Assembly (NCBI GenBank): GCA_965660145.1
Contig: CBFHYX010000005.1
Location: forward strand, 62,001-126,000
Length of the DNA: 64,000 bases
DNA from: JABURQ01 sp029243145
Lineage (GTDB): Bacteria > Planctomycetota > Planctomycetia > Planctomycetales > Planctomycetaceae
Direction: 5' to 3'
Shown piece by piece: positions 7,837-16,387 of the stretch (the stretch's first letter is position 1; every line of letters begins with the position of its first letter). The notes under the pieces are model-generated. The model was not told the origin of the DNA. It was given only the letters and a program-made list of their open reading frames with translations, and made no database searches. A program made the translations under genes and the position numbers.

Positions 7837-10491
7837 TTAGAGTTTTTTTTTAAGCTTCAAGAGTGACTCGTTAGTCAGTTTTGGAGCACTATCATCTGTC
7901 ACACGAGCCTGGAATTTGATTTGGCCCTTATGAATTGATGATTGTTGTCCAAGAATGCCATTCAGTAGCTGCTGTCCCGCAGGATCCTGAATTTGCCGAG
8001 GTGCAGCATTTTGCTGAGGGCCTACACGTCGAGGAGCAGGAGCCGCATTAAACCCGAAAGGTCGAACGCTACCGAATCCACCTCCACCGCCACCGAAGCC
8101 ACCACCACCGCCACCGAAGCCACCACCACCTTGTTGACCACCTTGTTGACCATTCTGTCCACCTTGTCCTTGAGTCTGTCCACCCTGTCCGGTAGCCGAA
8201 CCACCACGAGACTGTGCAGCCTGTTCCAATTCAATGGGAGTGATAACGAGGTCACCTACCGGGTAAACATAGACAAATTTGTTGTATGGTTCGAGTGATT
8301 CATCATATGTTGTGATGAACAATACTTCGTTTTTCAAAAGATAGACAAGATCACGAGGTTCGAGAATAAACTTCAGAATTGTTCTTAACGAAACACCAGA
8401 TAGTTGTAGTTCGATGGGGTCTTCAAGATCAATTTCCCCGGCGATTTTCGGATCGACTTCAATAGGAATGTTCTTATTGACTTCAATATCATTGAAGACT
8501 TCCTGTAAAGGAACCGCGAAGAATTCTGCTTGATATTCCTCGTCGAGAGCCTGAAGAATCGCTTCTTCTGTCGGACTGTTCTTTCTCAGATTTGTGCGCT
8601 TCCAAATCTTTCGTCGTTCGGTCAGGTCTTGCCAGACTTCCGCAGATGGCCAACGCACGGGAGGTTCATCAGGGAACGGTACGTGTGATAGTTCTACTTG
8701 ATATAACACCGCGAGAAACTCATCACGACGTAAAAATCGAAGTTTGAATGATTTCGCCAATTGACCGGCAGCTTCAGCCTTAAAGAATGCCGAGGCGGCT
8801 GTACCTGATTCAGGACGCATGCGAACTGCTTCTTCCGCCACAGACTCGGCTGCCTCAAAAGAACTGTCGTCAAATTCATGTCGTCCTTCAACCATCAATG
8901 CCCGGACACGCTCCAAGAGCATTTGAAACTTTTCTTCATCGAGTTCGAGTTCCGCTCGCAGACGCGATAGCACTTCGGTCTCAACTTCAACTTGCCGAGC
9001 AAATGATTTTTTCAGTTCTTGAGTTTCACGTTTCGCTTGGACATCTTGAATCGCAGATCGTAAACGATTGGCAACTTGTGTTTTGGCTTCCGGCTCAATA
9101 TCTAAAGCTGCATTGACGGTATTCAACGCGGACTTCAGTTCATTGAGTGCATTATCAGCGTCCGTGTCTGCGAGTTTTCGTGCTTCTCGAATCAAATTAC
9201 TTACTTCGAGCGTCAGTTGCTCAGTACGAATCACTCGTCTTTGCTTTTCTAACTCAACCAGATCAAGTTCAGCGTCCCCGCCAGCAATCGGTGCCGCAGG
9301 AGTCGCTTGATCTTGCACCAAATTTACAACTTGTTCTTTTCTCTCAGCGGCTGCCAAAAGAACTCCAGCTTGTTTGTTTTGTGGATCAAGTTCACGAATG
9401 GCGTTAACCAGTCCTCTCGCTTGATCGAGCCGATTCACATCAATGGATTTCTCGGCCATCTCACGCAGTTGCTGCAGGTGATTCATAAAATCAATTGATG
9501 CTGACATCAGCATTTTATTTCCGGGATACCCAGCAAAGAGTCCACCAGAGTCTTTCACACCTTCAACAGCGGATGTCAGAAACGATGAATTCTCCAGCGG
9601 CTGAACCGCAACGACCAACGATTGAACTCCCCCATCGTATTGCACACGAATTTGATCGCCTGTTTTCAATTTTCCTTTTCCAAGCAGGAAAAGTGGACGA
9701 TCTGAGCGTAACGGCAACATTCTCTGATTTGCCAGTTTCGCCTCATTGGACACTACAATTTTCGCTGGTGTTACCACATTAACCTTCAGCAGTGAGTTCA
9801 GTTGCTTTGCAACCTCTTCTACTCCAGTCTGACAATTATCAACAATAACTCGACCACCCGTCTGCTGTGCGATGATACTCAGCAGATTAAGGTCTTTCTG
9901 AGGCCCAACAGCATATGCACTCACAGTGGCATTCGTTTGACGAAGATTGTCAGTCAATAATGCAATGGTTTCAAATGTCATTAAATGAGCGGCCGACATC
10001 CCATCACCAATGTAAATCACCGAAGTTTGTTCTTCGGCGCTACACTGATCAATGATGGTCGCCAATGCAGCTCCTAAATCGGTTGCTCCAAGTGGAGCTC
10101 TACGATTGAGTGCTTTCAGAGCGATCTTCATTTCAGCGCTCTGAGGTAAAACGAATGACTTTGTCATTGGTGCAACTTGCACATCAACCGCCATCAGAGA
10201 AACCTGATGATCGTGAGGCAATGCTGAAATCAATTGTTCGACGACCAAGTGAGCTTGGTTGCGATGAGCACCGATTTGACTTGCCGAAGTATCGACCATG
10301 ATCACATGACGCTTGACCACTTGGTCATTTACAGGGGCGACCAGGCCGAGAGCAAAACTGCTTTGCCCATTAGCGTTCTCATGAATAAATGCAGGTGCTT
10401 TTTCAGCAATCGCATTTGTCGAAATGGCCACACACGCCACAGTGACGGTGAGGATCGATTTAGTCAGTCGTGATATCGTCATTGAAATCAT
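7837..10491 (-). CDS. Secreted VWA-domain protein with secretin-N-like domain
   Basis: 884 residues from the ATG at 10491, which has GGGGAG 4 nt upstream; the open frame upstream of it is leader, not protein. Signal peptide residues 1-29 (cut near NAIAE). A von Willebrand A domain follows with a complete MIDAS: DTSAS at 67-71, the Thr in GATDLG and the Asp in IGDG. Then a long helical/coiled region (~330-640), an STN/secretin-N-like beta domain (~650-730), and a Gly/Gln-rich low-complexity stretch (~760-805). The frame ends at TAA 7837 right after an A9 run, with the C-terminal half in another frame. Function unknown; MIDAS suggests metal-dependent adhesion or scaffolding at the envelope. Confidence 0.8.
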   Translation of the reverse strand: MISMTISRLTKSILTVTVACVAISTNAIAEKAPAFIHENANGQSSFALGLVAPVNDQVVKRHVIMVDTSASQIGAHRNQAHLVVEQLISALPHDHQVSLMAVDVQVAPMTKSFVLPQSAEMKIALKALNRRAPLGATDLGAALATIIDQCSAEEQTSVIYIGDGMSAAHLMTFETIALLTDNLRQTNATVSAYAVGPQKDLNLLSIIAQQTGGRVIVDNCQTGVEEVAKQLNSLLKVNVVTPAKIVVSNEAKLANQRMLPLRSDRPLFLLGKGKLKTGDQIRVQYDGGVQSLVVAVQPLENSSFLTSAVEGVKDSGGLFAGYPGNKMLMSASIDFMNHLQQLREMAEKSIDVNRLDQARGLVNAIRELDPQNKQAGVLLAAAERKEQVVNLVQDQATPAAPIAGGDAELDLVELEKQRRVIRTEQLTLEVSNLIREARKLADTDADNALNELKSALNTVNAALDIEPEAKTQVANRLRSAIQDVQAKRETQELKKSFARQVEVETEVLSRLRAELELDEEKFQMLLERVRALMVEGRHEFDDSSFEAAESVAEEAVRMRPESGTAASAFFKAEAAGQLAKSFKLRFLRRDEFLAVLYQVELSHVPFPDEPPVRWPSAEVWQDLTERRKIWKRTNLRKNSPTEEAILQALDEEYQAEFFAVPLQEVFNDIEVNKNIPIEVDPKIAGEIDLEDPIELQLSGVSLRTILKFILEPRDLVYLLKNEVLFITTYDESLEPYNKFVYVYPVGDLVITPIELEQAAQSRGGSATGQGGQTQGQGGQNGQQGGQQGGGGFGGGGGGFGGGGGGFGSVRPFGFNAAPAPRRVGPQQNAAPRQIQDPAGQQLLNGILGQQSSIHKGQIKFQARVTDDSAPKLTNESLLKLKKKL
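7843..7851 (-). other. Nine-A homopolymer at the frame break (candidate slippage site)
   Basis: On the coding (minus) strand the sequence reads CTT followed by nine A and CTCTAA. In the upstream frame this is Leu-Lys-Lys-Lys-Leu-stop. The downstream frame has a TGA immediately before CTT AAA, so a switch must happen in about 20 nt that are mostly this run. A transcript with eight (or eleven) A restores one continuous frame. Options are programmed transcriptional slippage, phase-variable slippage, a true mutation, or a sequencing error. Confidence 0.6.
8078..8119 (-). repeat. 21-bp coding tandem repeat (Phe-Gly6 units)
   Basis: Two near-identical 21-bp units at 8078-8098 and 8099-8119 differ by one base and encode FGGGGGG; a degenerate third unit and a QQGG-type repeat continue to about 8140. 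Low-complexity Gly/Gln linker in the VWA protein; likely to expand and contract by replication slippage. Confidence 0.75.
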
Positions 10492-10824
10492 TCGACTCCC
10501 CTGAGTCTTTTGGGAAGAGTATATTGAATTGTGAATCTGGCGAAGAGCGCGAAGTGACCCTGCCTTGAGAGACTGGGCTCTCATCGATTCTATAATGAAT
10601 CTCGGATCTCGTAGAAGAGAATTTCCACCAATTTGTCCGAAATGACGAAAAATGGAAAGGTCCAACCGGACTCGCCCGCAAGAGTCCACCTTCTGACGCG
10701 AATCTTTCCTGTTATGCCGGTTATAACGCCGTAAACCTGAGCCCAGCATCATCTTCTGAATATTCAGAGCCTGCCCCCCAACCTTCGTAACCACACCCTA
10801 GTAATTCCCTTCATCCTTCCTATT
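10492..10824 (-). promoter_or_regulatory. Leader of the VWA gene with a 14-bp palindrome
   Basis: 333 bp between the phosphatase stop and the VWA start. The frame is open through it, but codons are not protein-like and the ribosome binding site is at its 3' end. TCTGAATATTCAGA at 10755-10768 is a perfect 14-bp palindrome, a plausible operator half-site pair. No terminator for the phosphatase gene is obvious. Confidence 0.4.
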
Positions 10825-12480
10825 CTATTTCCCCTTGATCAATGCGGAAGGATCATTCAGAAACAGATAGTGCCCATGATCGGCTGTTAAAATCACGAGA
10901 CTTTCTTCCCAATTACTGTTGGCCTCCACCCATTTCACAACGACTCGAAACGCATCGTCTCCGCTATAGACTGCTCCGATTGAGTTATCTAGATTGTTGT
11001 CATGGTTGGCCCAATCCACATCACCTGCTTCGACCATTAACCAAAACTTGGACTCCTTCTGGCTGAGAACCTCTAATGCGGCAGCCGTCATATCTGCAAG
11101 TGTTGGATTCTCACGTACTTCTTCAGCAGTGTATTTCTCTGCCTCACTTTTGCGGCCTTTAGCAGGATTGTAGTTGCCATCGGCGGTCTGAAAAGGAAGA
11201 TGACCACTGTATTCCTCTACACCAAAAACTCCCAATAGTCGATCATCATTTTCAAGAGCCTGTTTGACGGCTTGTTCAAGGGCCGGTTTTCCATCCACTC
11301 CCGGTGATCTGACCACAACCTGGTAAGGTCCGCCATTTTCTTTGCTCACCGCTTTCAAGTCTTCAGCCGCAATATATTTACTTCCCAAGAAGCTTTCGAT
11401 GGCTGATCCCTCGATGCGATCAGGCATTTCTCCAACACCACCACCCAAGACAACATCCAACCCCACAAGCGGAGAGTCAGGGTGAGAAACTGATGGTAAA
11501 CCAATTAAATCTCGAGCAATTTCATGATAATCGTTCCGTGACACATTGTGAGCGTACGCAGCGGCAGGCGTCGCGTGACTGATTGGCACACTGGACACAG
11601 CCCCCACTTTGTATCCCATATCTTGGGCCAGATGAGCAATCAACCGCAATTGGTTTCCCTCCACGCCCACACCAATCGCTCCGTTGTAAGTCTTTATACC
11701 GGTAGTCATTGAGGTTGCAGTGCCAGCAGAATCGGGATAGGGCTGCTTCAAGACAGATGATTTCCCAATCAGATACTGGATATCGAGAGGTGCTTCCCAC
11801 GGGGCTGCTCCACCTAATCTCGCATCATATCCTCCCCAGTCAGGCATCTCACCAGGCACTGCCGTCTGTTTCTTCGTGTTAGTTTTCACAGATCCAATCT
11901 TGGGGACTGTCACCATGTATCCATACTGGGATGTTCCCTCTGCTTGATAGTCCTGAAAGAACAAACCGTGACCACGGCCTTTTTCGTAATCCACTTTCTG
12001 ATTTTTGACAATGGCCGCCGCTCGCGTGGTTTGCCAATCCATCCCGTCAAACACAATCAGAAAAATGTGCTTTTTACCAGCCTCTAAAGCAGATCGCTGA
12101 ATACGGCCAATGTCAGTCTGATCGCAGTACACAGCATCAGGATTGAAAGTCGCTTCAGGGATGTGGCCAAATACTGTTTCAATGTGTTCCGGCTCCCTGA
12201 AAAGGCTGTTTTTCCCGGTGTAGTCTCGTAAATCAATATTGGCACCCGCGTCCTTGGTTCCAAATGTATAAACCGGAATCAAACGACTTGAGTGAGTCCC
12301 CCACTGGGTATAATTGCCGGGATCGACTCCCCAATGCCCCCAGTCCACGGACTTGGCCTCAATCGCCGCGTTCTGCAAATCACGAATGTGGTCAATTTTC
12401 TCTTGCCCCTCAAGCGTTCCCAATCCTGTTTGAATGACTGAAAACACGAGAACAGGGAGATAAGCAATGTGCAGTTTCAT
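10825..12480 (-). CDS. Secreted alkaline phosphatase (PhoA-type metalloenzyme)
   Basis: Hydrolyses phosphomonoesters in the periplasm using a Ser nucleophile and bound metals. I place the start at ATG 12480 (551 residues) because it directly opens a signal peptide (MKLHIAYLPVLVFSVIQ); the upstream in-frame ATG at 12561 adds a second hydrophobic stretch. Catalytic landmarks: FDGMDW (first metal Asp), DSAGTAT near 245-251 with the nucleophile Ser, ISHATPAA, the metal cluster in EAGDVDWANHDNN, and TADHGH near residue 530. The protein ends soon after the last motif, slightly short of classic PhoA. It lies upstream of the VWA gene on the same strand, but the 333-bp gap argues for separate promoters. 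Confidence 0.88.
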   Translation of the reverse strand: MKLHIAYLPVLVFSVIQTGLGTLEGQEKIDHIRDLQNAAIEAKSVDWGHWGVDPGNYTQWGTHSSRLIPVYTFGTKDAGANIDLRDYTGKNSLFREPEHIETVFGHIPEATFNPDAVYCDQTDIGRIQRSALEAGKKHIFLIVFDGMDWQTTRAAAIVKNQKVDYEKGRGHGLFFQDYQAEGTSQYGYMVTVPKIGSVKTNTKKQTAVPGEMPDWGGYDARLGGAAPWEAPLDIQYLIGKSSVLKQPYPDSAGTATSMTTGIKTYNGAIGVGVEGNQLRLIAHLAQDMGYKVGAVSSVPISHATPAAAYAHNVSRNDYHEIARDLIGLPSVSHPDSPLVGLDVVLGGGVGEMPDRIEGSAIESFLGSKYIAAEDLKAVSKENGGPYQVVVRSPGVDGKPALEQAVKQALENDDRLLGVFGVEEYSGHLPFQTADGNYNPAKGRKSEAEKYTAEEVRENPTLADMTAAALEVLSQKESKFWLMVEAGDVDWANHDNNLDNSIGAVYSGDDAFRVVVKWVEANSNWEESLVILTADHGHYLFLNDPSALIKGK

Positions 12481-12629
12481 AATCTCAATCCAGACGAAAT
12501 TCACAAATGGGAAAACTGAGAAAGATGAGACCATAATCCCGATTATGCCGAACAATCTCAAGGACTCGATCTACAGATGCCGATTTAAATAGCAAGAATC
12601 TCAATCTGCCTCTTACCCGAGAAGTCGTC

Positions 12630-14114
12630 ATGCGACCTCTGACTATTATCGCTGTCCTGCTATCTCTGCTTGCGGGAATCGGGGCTCTTGCTACTCGGGA
12701 ACTGTCATCTGCCACATCGCCAGATGACCACAAACACACGAAAACGATACGATCCACCACATTAACTTCTGGTGCAGATGGCGTCACATTCACACCCAAA
12801 CAAGATGGCTATCTCATCATTTCGAATTTGAGTGACCAAAAGCTCACGGCCTCAATCACAGTTTCGACCGCTTCAGTCGACGTTGCGAGTGAGATTCACT
12901 GGAATCAACTGAAGCCTCTTTCTGGTACGAATCTTCAAGCACAGCCAAGAGTCTCCTCCAGTGATCGTCAACCCGAGTCTCTGAGAACTGCGAACAAAGA
13001 ACAACGAGAGAGAACCTTTTTCATTCATGTTTCATCGTCTTCGCTAAATGATCCTCGAGGATATCAACTACTTAACGCTGATCTCTTGTTGGAGGGGGAT
13101 CAAGTCAGAGTTTTTCTCGACCGAAACTGTGAAAATACCGAAAAGCAGATGTTGTCTGCTCGGAAAATTATCCACGCGCTCGACGACACAATCATTCCGT
13201 CGGCAACCGCTCTCTCAGGCTCATTTGCTGATGTCGATCAGGATGGGAAGCTTGCCGTCCTGTTGACTCCCTGCCTCGATCAGATGCAGGGCGGCAAAAC
13301 TTCGCTGAAAGGTTTTGTTCGTGCCAGCGACTTCTGTAAACACTATCCACGTCCCTACAGTAATCGCACAGACTTAATCTACCTCAACAGCGAGTGCGCT
13401 CCCGACACCAACTACCTGACCCTATTAGCTCATGAGTATTGGCACGTGATGCAATTCAGCCATAGACTTGCCCAACCCGGCGCTCGTAAAGAACTTCAGG
13501 AAGACTGGATTTGCGAAGGATCAGCTCACTTGGCGGAACACCGTTTCGGTGGTGATGGTAGCAATCTCAAACACCGAGTCTCCGCATGGATGAGGTCACC
13601 CGAACAATCTCCGCTCATCGTTCCCGACTATTATTCCGCGGGTTTATGGCGTCACGACGGATGCCGCGGTGGACTGTTCCTCTTTTTCCGCTGGTGTGAG
13701 AATCAATACGGCCCCACATTTATGATTGAGCTGCTGAAGACCACAGGGACAGGAAGTGATGCACTCGAACAGGTAACTGGAGAATCATTTGAAACACTCC
13801 ACCAGCACTCACTGATCAGCATCCTGAAAGAGAGTTTATTATCCTCCCGAACTCCCAAGACTCAAAACATATTAAATGAAGAGCTTTTTGAAGAGGTGAC
13901 TCTCGAACAGTTAAAGGTGCATGATGTAACGACATCATCACCCTATCAATTGAAGTTGGAAGCCACTGCAAGCACGTATCTGAAAGTGACAAAGGGGGAA
14001 ATCTTCCGAATCCAGTCTGAACAAGGAATCCCCTTGAGACTGCTCTTTGTACCAATCGAAGCTCTCTCATCAGATCGAGTCGATGTTAGAGCAGAGAAGC
14101 AAATCACTCGCTGA
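12630..14114 (+). CDS. Secreted HExxH-motif protein, putative metallopeptidase
   Basis: 494 residues with an N-terminal signal peptide (MRPLTIIAVLLSLLAGIGALA). The motif HEYWH places zinc ligands at His268 and His272 with Glu269 as general base; 23 residues later CEGSAHLAE offers a third ligand (Glu near 295), the gluzincin pattern. A C-terminal beta-rich portion follows. I do not recognise a named family; similar secreted proteins with a bacterial pre-peptidase-like N-terminal region occur in planctomycetes. Divergent from the phosphatase gene; its 3' end is 4 bp from the convergent 157-residue protein. Confidence 0.68.
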   Translation: MRPLTIIAVLLSLLAGIGALATRELSSATSPDDHKHTKTIRSTTLTSGADGVTFTPKQDGYLIISNLSDQKLTASITVSTASVDVASEIHWNQLKPLSGTNLQAQPRVSSSDRQPESLRTANKEQRERTFFIHVSSSSLNDPRGYQLLNADLLLEGDQVRVFLDRNCENTEKQMLSARKIIHALDDTIIPSATALSGSFADVDQDGKLAVLLTPCLDQMQGGKTSLKGFVRASDFCKHYPRPYSNRTDLIYLNSECAPDTNYLTLLAHEYWHVMQFSHRLAQPGARKELQEDWICEGSAHLAEHRFGGDGSNLKHRVSAWMRSPEQSPLIVPDYYSAGLWRHDGCRGGLFLFFRWCENQYGPTFMIELLKTTGTGSDALEQVTGESFETLHQHSLISILKESLLSSRTPKTQNILNEELFEEVTLEQLKVHDVTTSSPYQLKLEATASTYLKVTKGEIFRIQSEQGIPLRLLFVPIEALSSDRVDVRAEKQITR

Positions 14115-14118
14115 ATTA

Positions 14119-14592
14119 TTATTCGCCAGCGGCAATTTTTGCTTGGCGTGCCCGAAGCTGACGCAACCGAGTCTTCGGATACAGACGGACGAGACGACCA
14201 TCGTACGTCAGGCGTCCCTCATCATCGTAATCCAGCTTAGGGGCCACTTCTTCAGTGGCGAATCCCGAATAAAGTCCCACAAACGTCACCGGATCGACAC
14301 CCAGTCCTCGTTCGAGATCCTGTACCGCATTCAAGCCACCGACCATCACAGCAAAAGAGTTCGTCCCAGAAATCGCAGGAAGGTAGAGCTGTTCGTTTTC
14401 CAGTGAAGACTGTGCATCAGATGCCGTGTCTTGGGCGAGACGAATCTTGCGAATGGCGTCCTGTGAAGCACCTTCACGAGAGGCATCCGCTTGAGCCTGC
14501 AACTCATTTGTAACCGAGAAGTTTCCCTGTCCGCACCAGTAGCCAGCAGCAAACAGTCCCGCACAACAAAAAACACTTACAAACTTCTTCAT
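14119..14592 (-). CDS. Small exported or membrane-anchored protein, unknown function
   Basis: 157 residues from ATG 14592, which has GGGAG 6 nt upstream. The N terminus (MKKFVSVFCCAGLFAAGYWCG) is a signal peptide or anchor. The rest is a polar helical segment (~30-65), a middle part, and an Arg-rich C terminus (RLVRLYPKTRLRQLRARQAK). The longer frame upstream of 14592 has no translation signals and looks non-coding. The 63-residue membrane protein gene lies 121 bp upstream in the same direction, so the two may be co-transcribed. Confidence 0.62.
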   Translation of the reverse strand: MKKFVSVFCCAGLFAAGYWCGQGNFSVTNELQAQADASREGASQDAIRKIRLAQDTASDAQSSLENEQLYLPAISGTNSFAVMVGGLNAVQDLERGLGVDPVTFVGLYSGFATEEVAPKLDYDDEGRLTYDGRLVRLYPKTRLRQLRARQAKIAAGE

Positions 14593-14713
14593 GACAGCTC
14601 CCAGATTCCTTAGAATCGAATGGATTTGCAGGCAATCAACAACTACGGGTAGTGTGCGAGAGTAACTCTCTGAATGCAAGTCTTTCCCGTTCCGGATCAG
14701 TGATATTGAAGGT

Positions 14714-14905
14714 TCATGCTGCTTTTCGATGCGATTCTTTCGATTGATCCTGTTTCTGCTCCAGCAATATCCGTAATTCTTCGTCTTCCCGACGTTCGGC
14801 ACCGATGTAGTAACTGAGCGACATGATGATTCCGCTGCCGAAAAAAGCCCCAAAACACATCACTAACGCCATCTGATCGTCTGTCATCCCGGAAATAGCT
14901 TCCAT
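14714..14905 (-). CDS. Small single-pass membrane protein (63 aa)
   Basis: Starts at ATG 14905 behind a perfect AGGAGG (14914-14919, 8-nt spacing), the best ribosome binding site in this part of the window, which is why I accept so small a gene. A hydrophobic helix (residues ~12-32, ALVMCFGAFFGSGIIMSLSY) is followed by a highly charged cytoplasmic-type tail rich in Glu, Arg, Lys and Gln. No known family recognised. Divergent from the lptF-like gene; the 288 bp between them contains no convincing gene. Confidence 0.68.
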   Translation of the reverse strand: MEAISGMTDDQMALVMCFGAFFGSGIIMSLSYYIGAERREDEELRILLEQKQDQSKESHRKAA

Positions 14906-15193
14906 TTTTGATTCCTCCTGAATTCAATGCCGCTGAGAGAGCTTTCACCCGCTTGATCGAAATCGTCCAAAAATCACCTTCCTCTCAAGAGGGAATCAGA
15001 GAGCCAGAGATTTCTTTCCCAGATCTCGTTGAACAAATCCTGTAGGTAACCGCTACGGGTTGTATCGATTGAGACAATATCAGGCCGAGTTCCCTCAACT
15101 CGGGATTGACGAGAAACGCTGTTATTTCCTACAAATCCTCGACTTAGCATCCTTATTCTTGAATGTTCATTGTCTGAGAAGTCATCGAGACGC

Positions 15194-16372
15194 ATGAAAA
15201 TCCTCCAACGCTACATCCTCTTGGAATTGCTAAAGGTATTCGGCCTCTTACTGTCCGTATTGACAATAATGCTGCTTTTTGTCGGTGTCTTTCAGGAAGC
15301 TCAGCAAAAGGGGTTGGGTGCTGACCAAATCCTCCAAATTCTTCCCTATCTCATCCCGTCATTGCTGCCGTACACAATTCCATCGACGCTATTGCTGTCG
15401 GTCTGCGTAGTCTACGGAAGACTCGCCGGAGATTTGGAAATCATTGCCACTAAGTCAGCCGGTATCAATCCAATCTCCCTACTGATGCCGGCATTCATGC
15501 TGAGTGTTGTGCTGGCTGTCGGTTCCTTGGTTTTAGCGGACCGAGTCATTCCCTGGTCTATTACCCGAATGCAGTTCACAATCTCTCAGGCGTTGGAAGA
15601 TATTTTTCTCGACAAACTCCGCTCGACTCATTTGATGACAGACCAAATGCAGGGCTACACCATTTCAGTCGTTGATGTTCAAGGGAAGACCCTGATTCAT
15701 CCGACATTCCAATACACACCCCTAGGTGGCTCTCCGGTCACGATGCAAGCTCAAGAAGCAACATTCAACTTCGATCTCGAGAACGAAGTTGTCATTTTAA
15801 ATCTTAAAAAATGTCACATTGCGGCAAATGGTGAAACTTCGTTTTATGTCGAAGAAGAGCACCATCCCTTTCCACTTCCCGCTCAAATATCGCGAGTGAA
15901 TGCTCGTCATATGTCTTTAGACCAAATTGAGCAAGAACTCAGAGGGATGAAGATTCTGCACGAACAAAGAATCATCAATAATGAGATCAAAACGACCTTT
16001 GGTTTAATGACCGGCGATTTTCAGAGTGTTGTTGCGACTGCCAAAATTCACTCGAATGGAGCGACTCTACACGAAGAAAATCTGCAAAACAAAATGAATA
16101 CCGAAAGACATACCAGGTTTGCAGTCTCAACAAGCTGTCTGTTCTTTGTCTTTCTGGGGGCTCCTTACTCGATTTCGCAAGCCCGAAAACAGTTTCTGAC
16201 AACCTTCTTTCTCTGCTTTCTTCCCATCCTGCTGTTGTACTATCCCGTGGCACTGCTGATCTTGACGCTTGCCAAAAATGGTGAGATTGATCCAAGCTGG
16301 AGTGTCTGGATACCCAATCTGATCTTATTCATTGCGGGAGGTGTGATTCTGCGAAGAGTCCTCCAAAACTGA
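15194..16372 (+). CDS. LptF/LptG-family permease (LPS export ABC transporter)
   Basis: Inner-membrane subunit of the Lpt system that lifts lipopolysaccharide from the inner membrane. From ATG 15194 (392 residues) the protein opens with MKILQRYILLELLKVF, the typical YjgP/YjgQ start; a TTG at 15170 is less likely. Three N-terminal membrane segments (to ~residue 120), a large periplasmic beta domain (~125-300), and three C-terminal membrane segments fit the family. Which of LptF or LptG it is cannot be decided, and the second permease and LptB ATPase are not nearby. Confidence 0.85.
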   Translation: MKILQRYILLELLKVFGLLLSVLTIMLLFVGVFQEAQQKGLGADQILQILPYLIPSLLPYTIPSTLLLSVCVVYGRLAGDLEIIATKSAGINPISLLMPAFMLSVVLAVGSLVLADRVIPWSITRMQFTISQALEDIFLDKLRSTHLMTDQMQGYTISVVDVQGKTLIHPTFQYTPLGGSPVTMQAQEATFNFDLENEVVILNLKKCHIAANGETSFYVEEEHHPFPLPAQISRVNARHMSLDQIEQELRGMKILHEQRIINNEIKTTFGLMTGDFQSVVATAKIHSNGATLHEENLQNKMNTERHTRFAVSTSCLFFVFLGAPYSISQARKQFLTTFFLCFLPILLLYYPVALLILTLAKNGEIDPSWSVWIPNLILFIAGGVILRRVLQN

Positions 16373-16387
16373 GATACAAACGCGTAC

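Noticed and set aside
8078..8140. CRISPR-like or intergenic tandem repeat
   Set aside because: The repeats are in frame in a coding sequence and encode a Gly/Gln-rich linker.
10492..10794. N-terminal extension of the VWA frame
   Set aside because: The extension precedes a clear Shine-Dalgarno, ATG and signal peptide at 10491; an extra 101 residues in front would bury the signal peptide.
14974..15195. 73-codon minus-strand frame upstream of the lptF-like gene
   Set aside because: It begins within the lptF-like start region on the opposite strand and lacks a ribosome binding site; Arg/Ser-rich sequence looks non-coding.
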